The notes below the pieces were generated by a model, which worked only from the letters and a program-made list of their open reading frames with translations, was not told where the DNA came from and searched no databases. DNA of 64,000 nt from Acidobacteriota bacterium. GTDB taxonomy: Bacteria > Acidobacteriota > Holophagae > Acanthopleuribacterales > Acanthopleuribacteraceae. The translations under genes were made by a program, and so were the position numbers. Positions within the stretch are counted from its first letter, which is position 1, and every line of letters begins with the position of its first letter. Shown one piece after another: positions 44,076 through 53,002 of this stretch. The DNA lies in assembly GCA_002747255.1 (NCBI GenBank), contig PDUC01000029.1, positions 1 to 64,000 of the forward strand, in the 5' to 3' direction.

Positions 44076-45104
44076 ATGCCATCCATTTTAGACAGACTGA
44101 GAGCAGGCGAGGCAAATCTAGAAACCCAGAGAAGGATTTTACAAAACGCCCTGCTTCCCGATGAAGACTTAATGGAAGCGATTCCCATACTGGTCAGGCA
44201 GAATGATGTGCTCTTTCAAGACGCCCAGACGCTGCTTGGGGACTTGAATGAAGCCACGCAAATAGCTTACTTCGAGAACACGGATACACCTCCTGAGGAT
44301 CTTTCATTTTACCTTGAGCGCTTTCAGTTGGCTTCGGAACCCAAGACGTCTCTGCTTTTAAATCCCATGATTTCAGCCGGATCCTTGAAGCGTGTCGCCT
44401 CGACCTTGGCTGAACAGTTCCTGGATTTAGTGGTTAACAATCAGGTTAAGATTCTGGAAGAGCCCGAAATTGTTCAGGCTTTGCAGGCTAATCCTGCTTT
44501 GAGTATCACCCAGGAACAGAAGCTGGATGACTACGAGCGCTTGTTACTCAAAGACCTTGTTTCTCCGGCAGAAGAGCTGGAAAACCGCTCCATCAAGGAA
44601 ATAGAGCAAGAGGCAATTGAAGAGGCTAAGGACTGGGTCAAAACTTTTGGGACTGACAAAGTTACAAAAAAAGAATTGACTCCTGATCCGGATGAATCTG
44701 AAAGTGTACTCAAACAGGTGAGTAAGATGACGGTGCCTCAGAAAGTTCAAGCTGCAATTAAAGGCAAGCGGGAGATGCGAAGTACCCTTGTCAGAGATAC
44801 CAACAAACTGGTCTGTTCCGCAGTTATTCGTTCACCAAGAATGACTGAAGCAGAAGCTGAATCTTACGCAGCGCTGAGGAATGTCCAAACAGATGTGTTG
44901 AGATTGATTTCCATGAACAGAGAATGGATGAAGAGTTATAAGATTGTCATGATCTTGGTTAAGAATCCGCGCACACCGATTGGAGTATCGACCAGACTGA
45001 TTAGACGTGTTTCCAGAAAAGATCTGAGACTGCTCAAAATGAACCGCGGTATTCCCGAAGTTTTGCGCGTTACGGCAAGAAGAATGCTCAGTTCAGGTAA
45101 ATAG
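44076..45104 (+). CDS. Unknown helical protein downstream of rodZ
   Basis: 342 residues, not recognised. Soluble and helix-rich, with an N-terminal repeat-like part (LRAGEANLETQRRILQNALLPDEDLMEA), an acidic middle (about 165-220) and a conserved-looking basic C-terminus: RDTNKLVCSAVIRSPRMTEAE, then ILVKNPRTPIGVSTRLIRRVSRKDLRLL. The ordered pattern of the last 110 residues suggests a compact functional domain, perhaps HEAT-like repeats. It lies 27 bases after rodZ, so a shared role is possible but unproven. Confidence 0.8.
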   Translation: MPSILDRLRAGEANLETQRRILQNALLPDEDLMEAIPILVRQNDVLFQDAQTLLGDLNEATQIAYFENTDTPPEDLSFYLERFQLASEPKTSLLLNPMISAGSLKRVASTLAEQFLDLVVNNQVKILEEPEIVQALQANPALSITQEQKLDDYERLLLKDLVSPAEELENRSIKEIEQEAIEEAKDWVKTFGTDKVTKKELTPDPDESESVLKQVSKMTVPQKVQAAIKGKREMRSTLVRDTNKLVCSAVIRSPRMTEAEAESYAALRNVQTDVLRLISMNREWMKSYKIVMILVKNPRTPIGVSTRLIRRVSRKDLRLLKMNRGIPEVLRVTARRMLSSGK

Positions 45105-45412
45105 GAACGCAAAAACCATTTTTCTTTCTGAGTCACTGTAGCAGATTGTTCCGTGCGAATATGCACACGTCTTTGCATTCGCGGTTTGCGTGTTTCCTTG
45201 AAGCACTTTGCTGTGTTCGCGGTAGACGCTTTCTGGATGTTGCAGGGTGAAAGTGTATCATCACCCATTGGCATGATTCGGATTGAATTGAGTTTTGATG
45301 TTTGAGAAAAAATGTCCATGGAAACCCGTGTTTGTTTTCCATTTTGAGACGCATCTAGCTGGAGATTCAAGCATCGTCAGGCAGATAAAGGCGATGTTGC
45401 TCCGGATTGGAC
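45105..45412. other. Non-coding stretch between the unknown gene and DnaJ-TPR
   Basis: About 300 bases without a convincing gene. A weak hairpin ATGGAAA / TTTCCAT (45318-45324 and 45336-45342) followed by TTT could be an inefficient terminator for the rodZ unit. Minus-strand frames here (45133-45370) lack good starts and read like noise. Confidence 0.4.
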
Positions 45413-45442
45413 TTGACAAAATAAGTCGTATTTGGCTACATT
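45413..45442 (+). promoter_or_regulatory. Sigma-70 promoter for the DnaJ-TPR/PP2C pair
   Basis: A perfect TTGACA (45413-45418), an 18-base spacer and TACATT (45437-45442). The RNA start near 45449 lies 33 bases before the ATG at 45482. Confidence 0.6.
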
Positions 45443-45481
45443 GATACCATTAAATAACTCGATACCATGGGGATATGGTTC

Positions 45482-46150
45482 ATGAATTACTACAGAATTC
45501 TCGATGTGTCACGGAACTGCAGTGTCGAAGAGCTCAGACGGGCTTTTAGACGTCTTTCACTCAAGGCACATCCTGATCGTTTTCAGGGAAACGACAAACA
45601 CAAAGCAGAGAAAGAATATCAGTTTTTGGTTAAGGCTTACAATGTTCTCAAAGATCCGGACCAGAGAAAAAAATACGATCAGTCTCTTGAAAATGGAACC
45701 GCTTCCGGGCACTCACAGCATTCTCAGGCCAATCAGCTTGAAGAGGGAAAACAATACGAAAAGGCTGGAGTGGCCCTGTACCATCGCGGTGAATACCCAT
45801 TGGCGGTTGAATATTTGAACAAGGCTGCTTATGTGATTCCCGGGGCAAATATTTATTTCTACAAGGGCTTGGCAGAGAGCAAGGTACCCGGAAAAAAGAA
45901 AATGGCCATCCAGAGCCTTCAAAAAGCCGTTGAATACGATGCTTATCAAGTGAAATACCGTCTGGCTTTAATTTCATGCCTTTTTGAAATGGGATTAAAG
46001 ACCAAAGCGTCCATAGCATTGAAAGAAGCCAAGATGTTTTTTCCAAGTGACTCCAATCTGTTGGATCTAGAAAAGAAAATCTTTAAAAGCCTTGAGAAAA
46101 AAGAGGGTTTGGTTAAGGGATTTTTCTCTGCGTTCAGGGGGAAAAGTTGA
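45482..46150 (+). CDS. J-domain protein with TPR repeats
   Basis: 222 residues. The J-domain (about 1-65) begins MNYYRILDVSRNCSVEELRR and carries the HPD tripeptide (KAHPDRFQG), so it should stimulate a DnaK-type chaperone. A TPR region follows: YEKAGVALYHRGEYPLAVEYLNKA and LALISCLFEMGLKTKASIALKEA. No zinc finger or DnaJ C-terminal domain is present, so it is not DnaJ itself. The ATG at 45482 is chosen over one at 45467 because J-domains start here and GGGGA lies upstream. The stop overlaps the TTG start of the PP2C gene. Confidence 0.88.
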   Translation: MNYYRILDVSRNCSVEELRRAFRRLSLKAHPDRFQGNDKHKAEKEYQFLVKAYNVLKDPDQRKKYDQSLENGTASGHSQHSQANQLEEGKQYEKAGVALYHRGEYPLAVEYLNKAAYVIPGANIYFYKGLAESKVPGKKKMAIQSLQKAVEYDAYQVKYRLALISCLFEMGLKTKASIALKEAKMFFPSDSNLLDLEKKIFKSLEKKEGLVKGFFSAFRGKS

Positions 46151-46914
46151 ATTACGATGTGGTTTTTTCAATTGATGTAGGGGTCAAGAGAAAAGCCAAT
46201 GAAGATAATTTTTGCGCCAATAAGGAAATGGGCTTCTTTGTGGTGGCTGATGGCATGGGCGGACATGCAGCCGGAGAAGTAGCCAGCCGTATTGCCGTTA
46301 AGGAAATGGAAAGGGTTTTTTCGGTATTCCATAAAAAAGCGCCCAAGAGAAGGCTCGCAGAAAACACCAAATTGCATAGCTACTGGATTGAAAGCCTTCG
46401 GGCGTCCATTGTCGCAGCCAATGAAGAGATAAAAAAAGCCACAGCAAAGCGAGTTGAATGCAGCGGTATGGGTACCACGGTTGTGGCTCTTGTTCCCAGG
46501 GGTAAATGGCTTTATATCGCGCATGTAGGTGACTCCAGGGCTTATCTTTTTCGGGAGCATCAACTGAAAGCCTTGACTTCAGATCACAGCTGGGTCAATG
46601 AGCAAATAAAAAGAGGGTTGATTACTCCAGAAGTAGCTAAAAATCACCCCTACAGGAATGTGATTACCCAAGCGTTAGGGAGTGGGCAGGACATAGAAGT
46701 GGACGTAACACAGTTAAAGCATCGCCGGGGCGATCTTCTTATAATGTGTTCTGATGGTTTGAACAGCATGATCAGCAATCAGGAGATTGAGTTCCTGGTT
46801 GCAAAAAACGAACAGAAGAGTTTGGAAGAAATCGCCTCTATTCTCATTGAAGCCGCCAAGCAGGCGGGAGGGGATGATAATATTACAGTCGGTATTTTGA
46901 AATTCCACTCTTAG
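46147..46914 (+). CDS. PP2C-family Ser/Thr protein phosphatase (Stp type)
   Basis: Metal-dependent phosphatase, 255 residues, about the length of bacterial Stp/PrpC. All landmarks are present: KANEDNF (Asp20), VADGMGGHAAGE (Asp35), GMGTTVV, HVGDSRAYL, TSDHSW, MCSDGLNSM and GGDDNITV. It should reverse the kinases found elsewhere in the window. The TTG start overlaps the DnaJ-TPR stop and has GGGGGA upstream. This copy looks fully active, unlike the altered PP2C at 36102-37061. A 276-base A+T-rich gap follows. Confidence 0.93.
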   Translation: MNYDVVFSIDVGVKRKANEDNFCANKEMGFFVVADGMGGHAAGEVASRIAVKEMERVFSVFHKKAPKRRLAENTKLHSYWIESLRASIVAANEEIKKATAKRVECSGMGTTVVALVPRGKWLYIAHVGDSRAYLFREHQLKALTSDHSWVNEQIKRGLITPEVAKNHPYRNVITQALGSGQDIEVDVTQLKHRRGDLLIMCSDGLNSMISNQEIEFLVAKNEQKSLEEIASILIEAAKQAGGDDNITVGILKFHS

Positions 46915-47100
46915 TATGGTTGCCTGTTATTTAGAATATAAAAAAAATGCGATGGTTTTGGTTCTTACAGTGTTATTTTGTAGTATCGTTTTAAATAACC
47001 CAAATGGTCGGGAATACGGTGATTTTCATCAAGATATGAGTTTTTTTTAAATAAAATTTAAATTATTCTTTAAAAAAATTGATTAACAAATAGAATATAC

Positions 47101-47132
47101 TTGACCTCTAGTTTTTGGAATGATAGATTCCA
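47101..47132 (+). promoter_or_regulatory. pil operon promoter with an overlapping inverted repeat
   Basis: TTGACC (47101-47106), a 17-base spacer and TAGATT (47124-47129) make a fair sigma-70 promoter, with the RNA start near 47136. A perfect inverted repeat TGGAAT gatag ATTCCA (47116-47121 and 47127-47132) spans the -10 element, which is where a repressor would bind. The A+T-rich run at 47030-47095 could act as an upstream element. Confidence 0.45.
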
Positions 47133-47190
47133 GAAGAACTTTAAAATAAAACACCAACAAGGATTAGTTTTGTTAAAAAGGGGGGAGTAA

Positions 47191-48258
47191 GTGCTATTTG
47201 GCAGGTCAAAAGGGCTTGTGGGATTGGACATTGGGTCGAGCTCCATCAAGCTGGTTGAATTAAAGTCGGCCTCAAAGGCCGGAAAAAACTGGAAATTGGC
47301 GAATCTTGGGATGATTAATTTACCCCCTGAAGCTATCGTTGACGGTTCCATTATGGACAGTCAAATGGTGGTTGATGCCACAAATCAGCTCTTCATGGAG
47401 AACAACATCAAGACAAACGATGTTGCAATCGCCGTGTCTGGCCACTCGGTTATTATTAAAAAAATAACAGTTAACTACATGAGCGAAGAAGAATTAGTGG
47501 AAACCATGCAAGTAGAGGCAGAGAGTTTCATTCCTTTCGACGTTGAGGATGTCAACCTGGATTACCAGATTCTCGGCGATGGAGAGCGGCCTGACGGAAA
47601 TATGGACGTCCTGCTCGTTGCTGCGAAAAAAGAAAAAGTTTCCGAGTACATGAGTGTGGTTCAGCAGTCGGGCAAGATGCCTGCAGTGGTTGATGTCGAT
47701 TCGTTCTGCATTCAAAATGCCTTTACTGAGAACTACGAGCCCATACCGGACCAGGTGGTTGCTCTTGTCAATATTGGGGCCTCGGTTACCAATATTAACA
47801 TCCTCCATGGCTCGCAATCTGTTTTCTGGCGGGACATCACGACCGGTGGTAATGTCTACACAGATGCCATCCAGAAAGAACTCAATGTGGGGTTTGAGGT
47901 GGCTGAAGTGCTGAAAAGGGGAGAGCCAGCCGGAGACATTCCCTTTGAAAAAGTGATCCCCGTTCTGAAAAACATGAGTAACGAAGTCATCAATGAAATA
48001 CAAAAAACGTTTGACTTCTTTAAAGCGACAACCAGTCTGGACCAAGTGCATAAGATTTACCTGTCGGGTGGGGGTTCTAAAATCCTCAACTTTGATACTG
48101 AACTCTCCGAGCGATTTGATTCGCCTGTTGATTTTCTGGATCCTTTCAGGAATATCAGCATCAATGAAAAGCAATTCAATCCTCAAACCATTCAGGATAT
48201 GAAAGCATCCTGCGCTGTTGTCGTTGGGTTAGCCATGAGGAAGCCGGGAGATAAGTGA
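47191..48258 (+). CDS. pilM: Type IV pilus assembly protein PilM
   Basis: Actin-like cytoplasmic ATPase that docks on PilN and forms the inner-membrane alignment complex. 355 residues. The FtsA/PilM fold shows GLDIGSSSIKLVEL (phosphate 1), VALVNIGASVTNINIL (phosphate 2) and KIYLSGGGSKI (adenosine motif). The GTG start is preceded by GGGGGAG. The stop overlaps the pilN ATG (TGATG), so translation is coupled. It is the first gene of the pilMNOPQ block. Confidence 0.95.
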   Translation: MLFGRSKGLVGLDIGSSSIKLVELKSASKAGKNWKLANLGMINLPPEAIVDGSIMDSQMVVDATNQLFMENNIKTNDVAIAVSGHSVIIKKITVNYMSEEELVETMQVEAESFIPFDVEDVNLDYQILGDGERPDGNMDVLLVAAKKEKVSEYMSVVQQSGKMPAVVDVDSFCIQNAFTENYEPIPDQVVALVNIGASVTNINILHGSQSVFWRDITTGGNVYTDAIQKELNVGFEVAEVLKRGEPAGDIPFEKVIPVLKNMSNEVINEIQKTFDFFKATTSLDQVHKIYLSGGGSKILNFDTELSERFDSPVDFLDPFRNISINEKQFNPQTIQDMKASCAVVVGLAMRKPGDK

Positions 48259-48944
48259 TGATAAGAATTAATCTCAATGGAGAAAAAAGAGGCGCTCCTG
48301 TCAAAACGAAAAGGAAAAAAAGGAAACAGAAGTCAGAAGTTGAACAGAACATCATTCTGATTTTATTAGTCCTGATTGGTGTTGGTGTTTTCTTCTTGAT
48401 AGGCTGGAAAATCAACTCTGATTACGATGAACAAGCGGCAATCAAGGCCCAGAAACAAGCCGAATACAAAAAACTCGAGCATTGGGAACAAAAGAAGTTG
48501 GAACTCGATATCCAAAAAGAGCTGCTGAATGAAAAAATTCAGAAAATCAGCCAGTTAAAGAGTCGTCGGGAAGGGCCGGTCAAGTTGCTTGAAGATGTGT
48601 TTAACAATTTGCCAAAATCCATTTGGCTCCAATCGATCGTTCAGGGCTATGATCGCAGGCTTACAGACAAGGTCGATCCCAAGGGTAAAGCATTGACACC
48701 GGGGCGAAATATAGGCAAACCAAATGACCTGATGATTAAAGGTATGTCAAAAACACAGGATGCTCCGACCACTTTTGCCAACTCCATACAGGGACTGGAT
48801 TCAAAATACAACAATGTCATTCTTGAATCTATTGTCGAGGAAAAGGAAACCTCGGTACCGGTGTTCCAATTCACTTTATTTCTGAAGTTAGTACCTGGCT
48901 ATGAAAAAATCCTTGAAGCTGAACAGAAAGGAGAACAGAAATGA
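48258..48944 (+). CDS. pilN: Type IV pilus assembly protein PilN
   Basis: Inner-membrane protein whose N-terminal tail binds PilM. 228 residues: the conserved start MIRINLNGEKR (family INLL-type motif), a membrane helix (IILILLVLIGVGVFFLIGW, about 35-55), a coiled coil (about 60-110) and a C-terminal fold. ATG at 48258, with GGGAG eight bases upstream. The basic stretch KTKRKKRKQK before the helix fits the inside-positive rule. It overlaps pilM and pilO. Confidence 0.92.
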   Translation: MIRINLNGEKRGAPVKTKRKKRKQKSEVEQNIILILLVLIGVGVFFLIGWKINSDYDEQAAIKAQKQAEYKKLEHWEQKKLELDIQKELLNEKIQKISQLKSRREGPVKLLEDVFNNLPKSIWLQSIVQGYDRRLTDKVDPKGKALTPGRNIGKPNDLMIKGMSKTQDAPTTFANSIQGLDSKYNNVILESIVEEKETSVPVFQFTLFLKLVPGYEKILEAEQKGEQK

Positions 48945-49573
48945 CATTGACAAAAGTTCAACAAGCCATTTTTGGTATTCTTATCGTTATCCTGGCAGGT
49001 GTTCTGGCTCGATTTGTTGTTTACGCTGACAAAGTCGAAATGACTGAGCAGGTAAAAAAAGAGATTGATGATCTGGATCTGGCCATCGGCAACGCGAAGC
49101 GTATCAGGGATTCGGCCAAACAGATAGAAGAAGAAATGCTTCACTTGAAAGATCAGTTGAACAAACTCAAGAAGATTCTTCCCATGAATATCAACAAGCC
49201 TAAGTTTTTTCAGGATATAAGAAGGATTGGCAATGAGCAGGGTCTTGAGATAGAGTTGGCTTACCAAAATAAACCATACAAAGATCAGGAAATTGTGGAG
49301 CATCCTTTTACGTTCAAGGTAAGAGGGAATTATCACGACTTAGGTAACTTTTTCGCCAAGCTTTCAAATTATCCAAGAATCGTGAATGTCAAAGGTCTCA
49401 ACATTGAAACCAATGACAAGAACCCCGCCTATTCGCTGGATTCCTCTTTCATTGTTTCGGTATTTACATACCATCCTCCTACTGATGAAGAACTGGCTAG
49501 GCAAATTGAAGCTAAAAAACTTGAACGCCAAGGCGGCGACAAGAACCAAAAAGGCAAGAAGAGGAGGCGTTGA
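48941..49573 (+). CDS. pilO: Type IV pilus assembly protein PilO
   Basis: Partner of PilN in the periplasmic alignment complex. 210 residues: a membrane helix near the N-terminus (FGILIVILAGVLARFVVY), a coiled coil (about 30-75), then the PilO domain with ILPMNINKPKFFQDIRRIG and FTFKVRGNYHDLGNFFAKLS. The tail is Lys/Arg-rich. The ATG overlaps pilN by four bases (ATGA) and has AGGAG upstream. Confidence 0.93.
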   Translation: MTLTKVQQAIFGILIVILAGVLARFVVYADKVEMTEQVKKEIDDLDLAIGNAKRIRDSAKQIEEEMLHLKDQLNKLKKILPMNINKPKFFQDIRRIGNEQGLEIELAYQNKPYKDQEIVEHPFTFKVRGNYHDLGNFFAKLSNYPRIVNVKGLNIETNDKNPAYSLDSSFIVSVFTYHPPTDEELARQIEAKKLERQGGDKNQKGKKRRR

Positions 49574-49575
49574 TT

Positions 49576-50106
49576 ATGATTCCTGCGTTTTTTAAAAACA
49601 TGCACATCCTTGCGTTGCTTTCCTTTTTGCTGATCTCACCAGCTTTAGGACAACAGAAAGAAAAGAAAAAAGACCCTGTTGAAGAGGACAAAGCGACAGT
49701 AGAGCAGCCTGAGTTAATTAAGGGCGGGGTGAGCTATGAACCCAACCCCGATGAAAACGAAGGCAAACTGAGGGAGCCGTTTAAATCTCCATTCGATCTG
49801 GAGAAAGAACGCGAAGAAAAACGGAAGAAAGCCCGCGCGGTTGCAGGAGACAGTTCGGATAGACTGCCCTACAATATTGGAGATCTCTCTTTGAAGGGGA
49901 TTTTCTACCAGGTTGAAAAGGGATACTTCGCTATTTTTGAAGTGGCAGGTGAATACCATTGGTTCAAGGTGGGCGAAAAATTTGAAAACGGTGACTTGGT
50001 CAATATAAACGATAACGAGGTATGGTTTAAGGAATATATTGACGATGGCACCACTGAAGGCCGAATTAGGGAAATTGTAAGAGAATTACATCGAGGCGAG
50101 GAGTAG
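49576..50106 (+). CDS. pilP: Type IV pilus assembly protein PilP
   Basis: Periplasmic protein joining PilNO to the PilQ secretin. 176 residues from the ATG at 49576, eight bases after GAGGAGG (a TTG at 49570 is too close). A signal sequence is followed by a charged, disordered stretch and a C-terminal beta domain: LSLKGIFYQVEKGYFAIFEV and YHWFKVGEKFENGDLVNIN. Most PilP proteins are lipoproteins, but no lipobox Cys is present here, so it may be a soluble or signal-anchored form. Confidence 0.88.
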   Translation: MIPAFFKNMHILALLSFLLISPALGQQKEKKKDPVEEDKATVEQPELIKGGVSYEPNPDENEGKLREPFKSPFDLEKEREEKRKKARAVAGDSSDRLPYNIGDLSLKGIFYQVEKGYFAIFEVAGEYHWFKVGEKFENGDLVNINDNEVWFKEYIDDGTTEGRIREIVRELHRGEE

Positions 50107-50109
50107 AAA

Positions 50110-52983
50110 ATGCTTAAGAATATGATTGTATCTTTACTTATTTTTGGGTGGCTGTCTATCGCTGGATTAGCACAGGAGATTGTTATTGAAAATGCCAGTG
50201 TTATCTCCACAGGAAATAAGACAACTCTGGCGATTGATTATGCAGGTGCTGGGAAAATACAGTTTTTTGCCGTCCAGGAGGATGACAGTCTTGTTGTGGA
50301 CTTGCCCGGTGTTCTGAGCAAGGTGGATTTTTCCACTATACATTTTGATCAGGTGAAAGCAGTGAAACAATCAGCGCTGGATCCAGATTCTCAGCGGGGG
50401 ATAAGTGTACGTTTCAAACTTGCTGAAAATGTGGAGTACCATTTTTTTGATGGTGACGCTGGTTCTATGATTCTGTTCTTCAGTACGGTGAACCCGGAGC
50501 CGGGTTCATCTCAGCAGGCAGCTGAGGACTCTGCCTCTGACGAAATGGAAACAGCTTCAAACTCCCGTGACGCATCCGTCAGCGGGAGTCAGGAAACAGT
50601 TTATGCTTACGGAACAACTCAAAAGGTTTTGCAAGGACGAGAAGGCGACAAAGACCTCAATTCAGTTGACATTGTTGTACAGAGCTCGGGTATTCAACTT
50701 GAAATCAACGCTGATGGTCTGGAACGTTACAAGTACTTTTATCTTACGGGTCCTGATCGCTATGTCTTGGATCTGTACGGTGTTAATTGCAGACTGGATG
50801 AAGATGAGTATCGCTTTGATTCAAGCTATGTTGAGCGGATTCGAGTCAAGCAGAACCAGGTACACCCTGAGCCGATTACCCGAATTGTTCTCGACCTGAA
50901 ACAACCCGTTGAGGTTCTTTTAAACGAAGATTCAACGCAGCTCCTTGCCACAATAGGCGAAGTTCAACCACTGGAACACGCAGCGGGAAGTACCCTTGCT
51001 GAACATCAAAGTGTGTCGGTGGCTGAGCTTGACACTCCTGCCGTTGAGCAGGAAACCATGTCTGAGACTGTAGCTCTGGAAACGGCTCCCGTGCCAGAAC
51101 CTGTTCAGGAAACACTTCCTGTCTCTTCTCTCACGGACCCTGTTATCGACAGCCAAACTGAGGTTGTCACCCAGCAGACCACACCTGTCGCAAGCGAGCA
51201 TGGTACTCAGGAACGGGAAGAAATGATGGCTCCAGAGGTGGTTGATGTAGAACAGTCCGAGAATGATACCCAGAGTGTTGCAGTGACTCAAGTGAATCAG
51301 GAATCCGCTCTTCCAGCGGTTTCGTTCTCTGAAGAGACCGTCAAGGAAGCTGAAGAAGTCAAACCCGACGCAAGTCCTGTTGTGACCACTCAGTATGAAG
51401 AGCAGGCTGACCCGGCTCTCAAGACAGAAGAGCCTAAAAAAGGGCATCAGCTTCCATTTATCATTGCAACCGATCTGGATGAAGAATTAGAGAGCTTCAT
51501 TCGAGATGAAAAGAGAACATTTTATTCTGAGATGAAAGATACAAAACCTCTCAAGCCTCAGAATAACCACATTGTCGTTACCAACAATACCATTAACGCA
51601 GCTATGGATCTGACAGAATCCAACGCGCTACAGGAAGAAGACGAGTTGAAATCGAGCTTTGAATCCAGCTCTCTGTTTGTTGAGGAACAGGAAGCGGCTT
51701 CATCTGATATGATTGTCGGTAATACTTCAAAGTATAGAGGTTTTGAGATTCAAGGCATCGACGTTGTAGATGTCAACGTAACCGATCTCTTGCGTTTCTT
51801 CGCAGACCAGGTTGGCTTCAACCTTTATGTGGATCCATCTGTTAAAAACCTGAAAGCCACTTATAAATTTTCAAACATCCCCTGGGATCAGGCGATGGAG
51901 ATCATTTTGAGAAATGCCGGCTTGGATTACCAGTACGACAACGGCGTGCTGAGAGTAGCAACCACAGAGAAGTTTCGTGAAGAGGCTGAGGCCGCCAGAC
52001 AGTTGAGGATTGAGCAGGAACTGAGTGTACCGCCCGAAACTTACACGTTCCACCTAAGCTACGCAAAAGTATCTGAAATTTCCCCCATCGTTCAGCAATA
52101 CCTCTCACCCAGAGGTTCCCTCCTGATGGATGAAAGGACCAATACACTCATAATTGAAGATATTCCAAAAAAGATCATTGCGATAAGGTCACTCATCAAC
52201 AAACTGGATACACAGGTGCCTCAGGTAATAATTGAGTCCAGAGTTGTGGAGACAACCAAGCGCTTTATCCGTGAGCTTGGTGTTCAGTGGGGGCTTTCAG
52301 GTCTTTATGCGCCGGAATACGGAACCCAGACAGGCATGACCTTCCCCAGCAGAGTTACGGTAGGTGGACCCAAGCTCGGTACCAGAACCAATGGAGTGGA
52401 AGGCGGATATGCTGTCAATTTCCCGATTATTGCAGAGGATCCAGCTGGATTCGGCTTCTCACTGGGTAATATTCTGGATACTTTTAAACTCGATCTTTCA
52501 CTGCAAATGATTGAAGAAGACGGTTTAGGTCAAATTATTTCTGCTCCAAAAGTGACCACTCAAAATAATAAGACCGCACTTATTCAAAACGGACAGCGCA
52601 TACCTGTTCAAACAGTTCAACGGGGAACAATTACAGTTCGATATATCAATGCCGTTCTGGAATTGGAAGTAACTCCTCATATTACATCCGATAAAACGAT
52701 CATTATGGACCTGGTTGTTGATAAGTCGGAACCGGATTTCACCAGAGATGTACTCGGAAACCCAATTATCAACATTCGCAAGGCTGAAACCAGAGTGCTG
52801 GTTAAAGACGGAGGCACAGCAGTCATTGGTGGCATATACGTCATGAACGAGCAGGAAAGGTCCAGTGGCATTCCTGGCTTGAAGAAAGTGCCCTATATTC
52901 GACGGCTCTTTGGTTCAGAAAGCATGGAAGTTACCAATCAGGAACTGTTGATCTTCGTTACACCGCGTATCGTGAAATATTAA
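50110..52983 (+). CDS. pilQ: Type IV pilus secretin PilQ
   Basis: Outer-membrane secretin through which the pilus passes. 957 residues: signal peptide (about 1-20); two AMIN peptidoglycan-binding domains (about 25-120 and 175-285); a long Glu/Val/Thr/Ser-rich linker (about 290-460) that makes the protein longer than typical PilQ; secretin N-domains (FEIQGIDVVDVNVTDLLRFF, NTLIIEDIPKKI); and the secretin barrel (about 740-955: QIISAPKVTTQNNKTALIQN, GGTAVIGGIYVMNEQERSSG, then VPYIRRLFGSE). Stop of pilP and ATG are three bases apart, with GAGGAG upstream. Confidence 0.95.
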   Translation: MLKNMIVSLLIFGWLSIAGLAQEIVIENASVISTGNKTTLAIDYAGAGKIQFFAVQEDDSLVVDLPGVLSKVDFSTIHFDQVKAVKQSALDPDSQRGISVRFKLAENVEYHFFDGDAGSMILFFSTVNPEPGSSQQAAEDSASDEMETASNSRDASVSGSQETVYAYGTTQKVLQGREGDKDLNSVDIVVQSSGIQLEINADGLERYKYFYLTGPDRYVLDLYGVNCRLDEDEYRFDSSYVERIRVKQNQVHPEPITRIVLDLKQPVEVLLNEDSTQLLATIGEVQPLEHAAGSTLAEHQSVSVAELDTPAVEQETMSETVALETAPVPEPVQETLPVSSLTDPVIDSQTEVVTQQTTPVASEHGTQEREEMMAPEVVDVEQSENDTQSVAVTQVNQESALPAVSFSEETVKEAEEVKPDASPVVTTQYEEQADPALKTEEPKKGHQLPFIIATDLDEELESFIRDEKRTFYSEMKDTKPLKPQNNHIVVTNNTINAAMDLTESNALQEEDELKSSFESSSLFVEEQEAASSDMIVGNTSKYRGFEIQGIDVVDVNVTDLLRFFADQVGFNLYVDPSVKNLKATYKFSNIPWDQAMEIILRNAGLDYQYDNGVLRVATTEKFREEAEAARQLRIEQELSVPPETYTFHLSYAKVSEISPIVQQYLSPRGSLLMDERTNTLIIEDIPKKIIAIRSLINKLDTQVPQVIIESRVVETTKRFIRELGVQWGLSGLYAPEYGTQTGMTFPSRVTVGGPKLGTRTNGVEGGYAVNFPIIAEDPAGFGFSLGNILDTFKLDLSLQMIEEDGLGQIISAPKVTTQNNKTALIQNGQRIPVQTVQRGTITVRYINAVLELEVTPHITSDKTIIMDLVVDKSEPDFTRDVLGNPIINIRKAETRVLVKDGGTAVIGGIYVMNEQERSSGIPGLKKVPYIRRLFGSESMEVTNQELLIFVTPRIVKY

Positions 52984-53002
52984 TACAAAAGTGAGGCTGA
53001 AA

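Noticed and set aside
45318-45345. Strong terminator call for ATGGAAA/TTTCCAT hairpin
   Set aside because: The stem is only 7 bp, A+T-rich, and followed by three or four T; mentioned in the gap entry only as a weak possibility.
47494-48186. 230-codon minus-strand ORF
   Set aside because: Antisense to pilM, which has clear actin-fold motifs.
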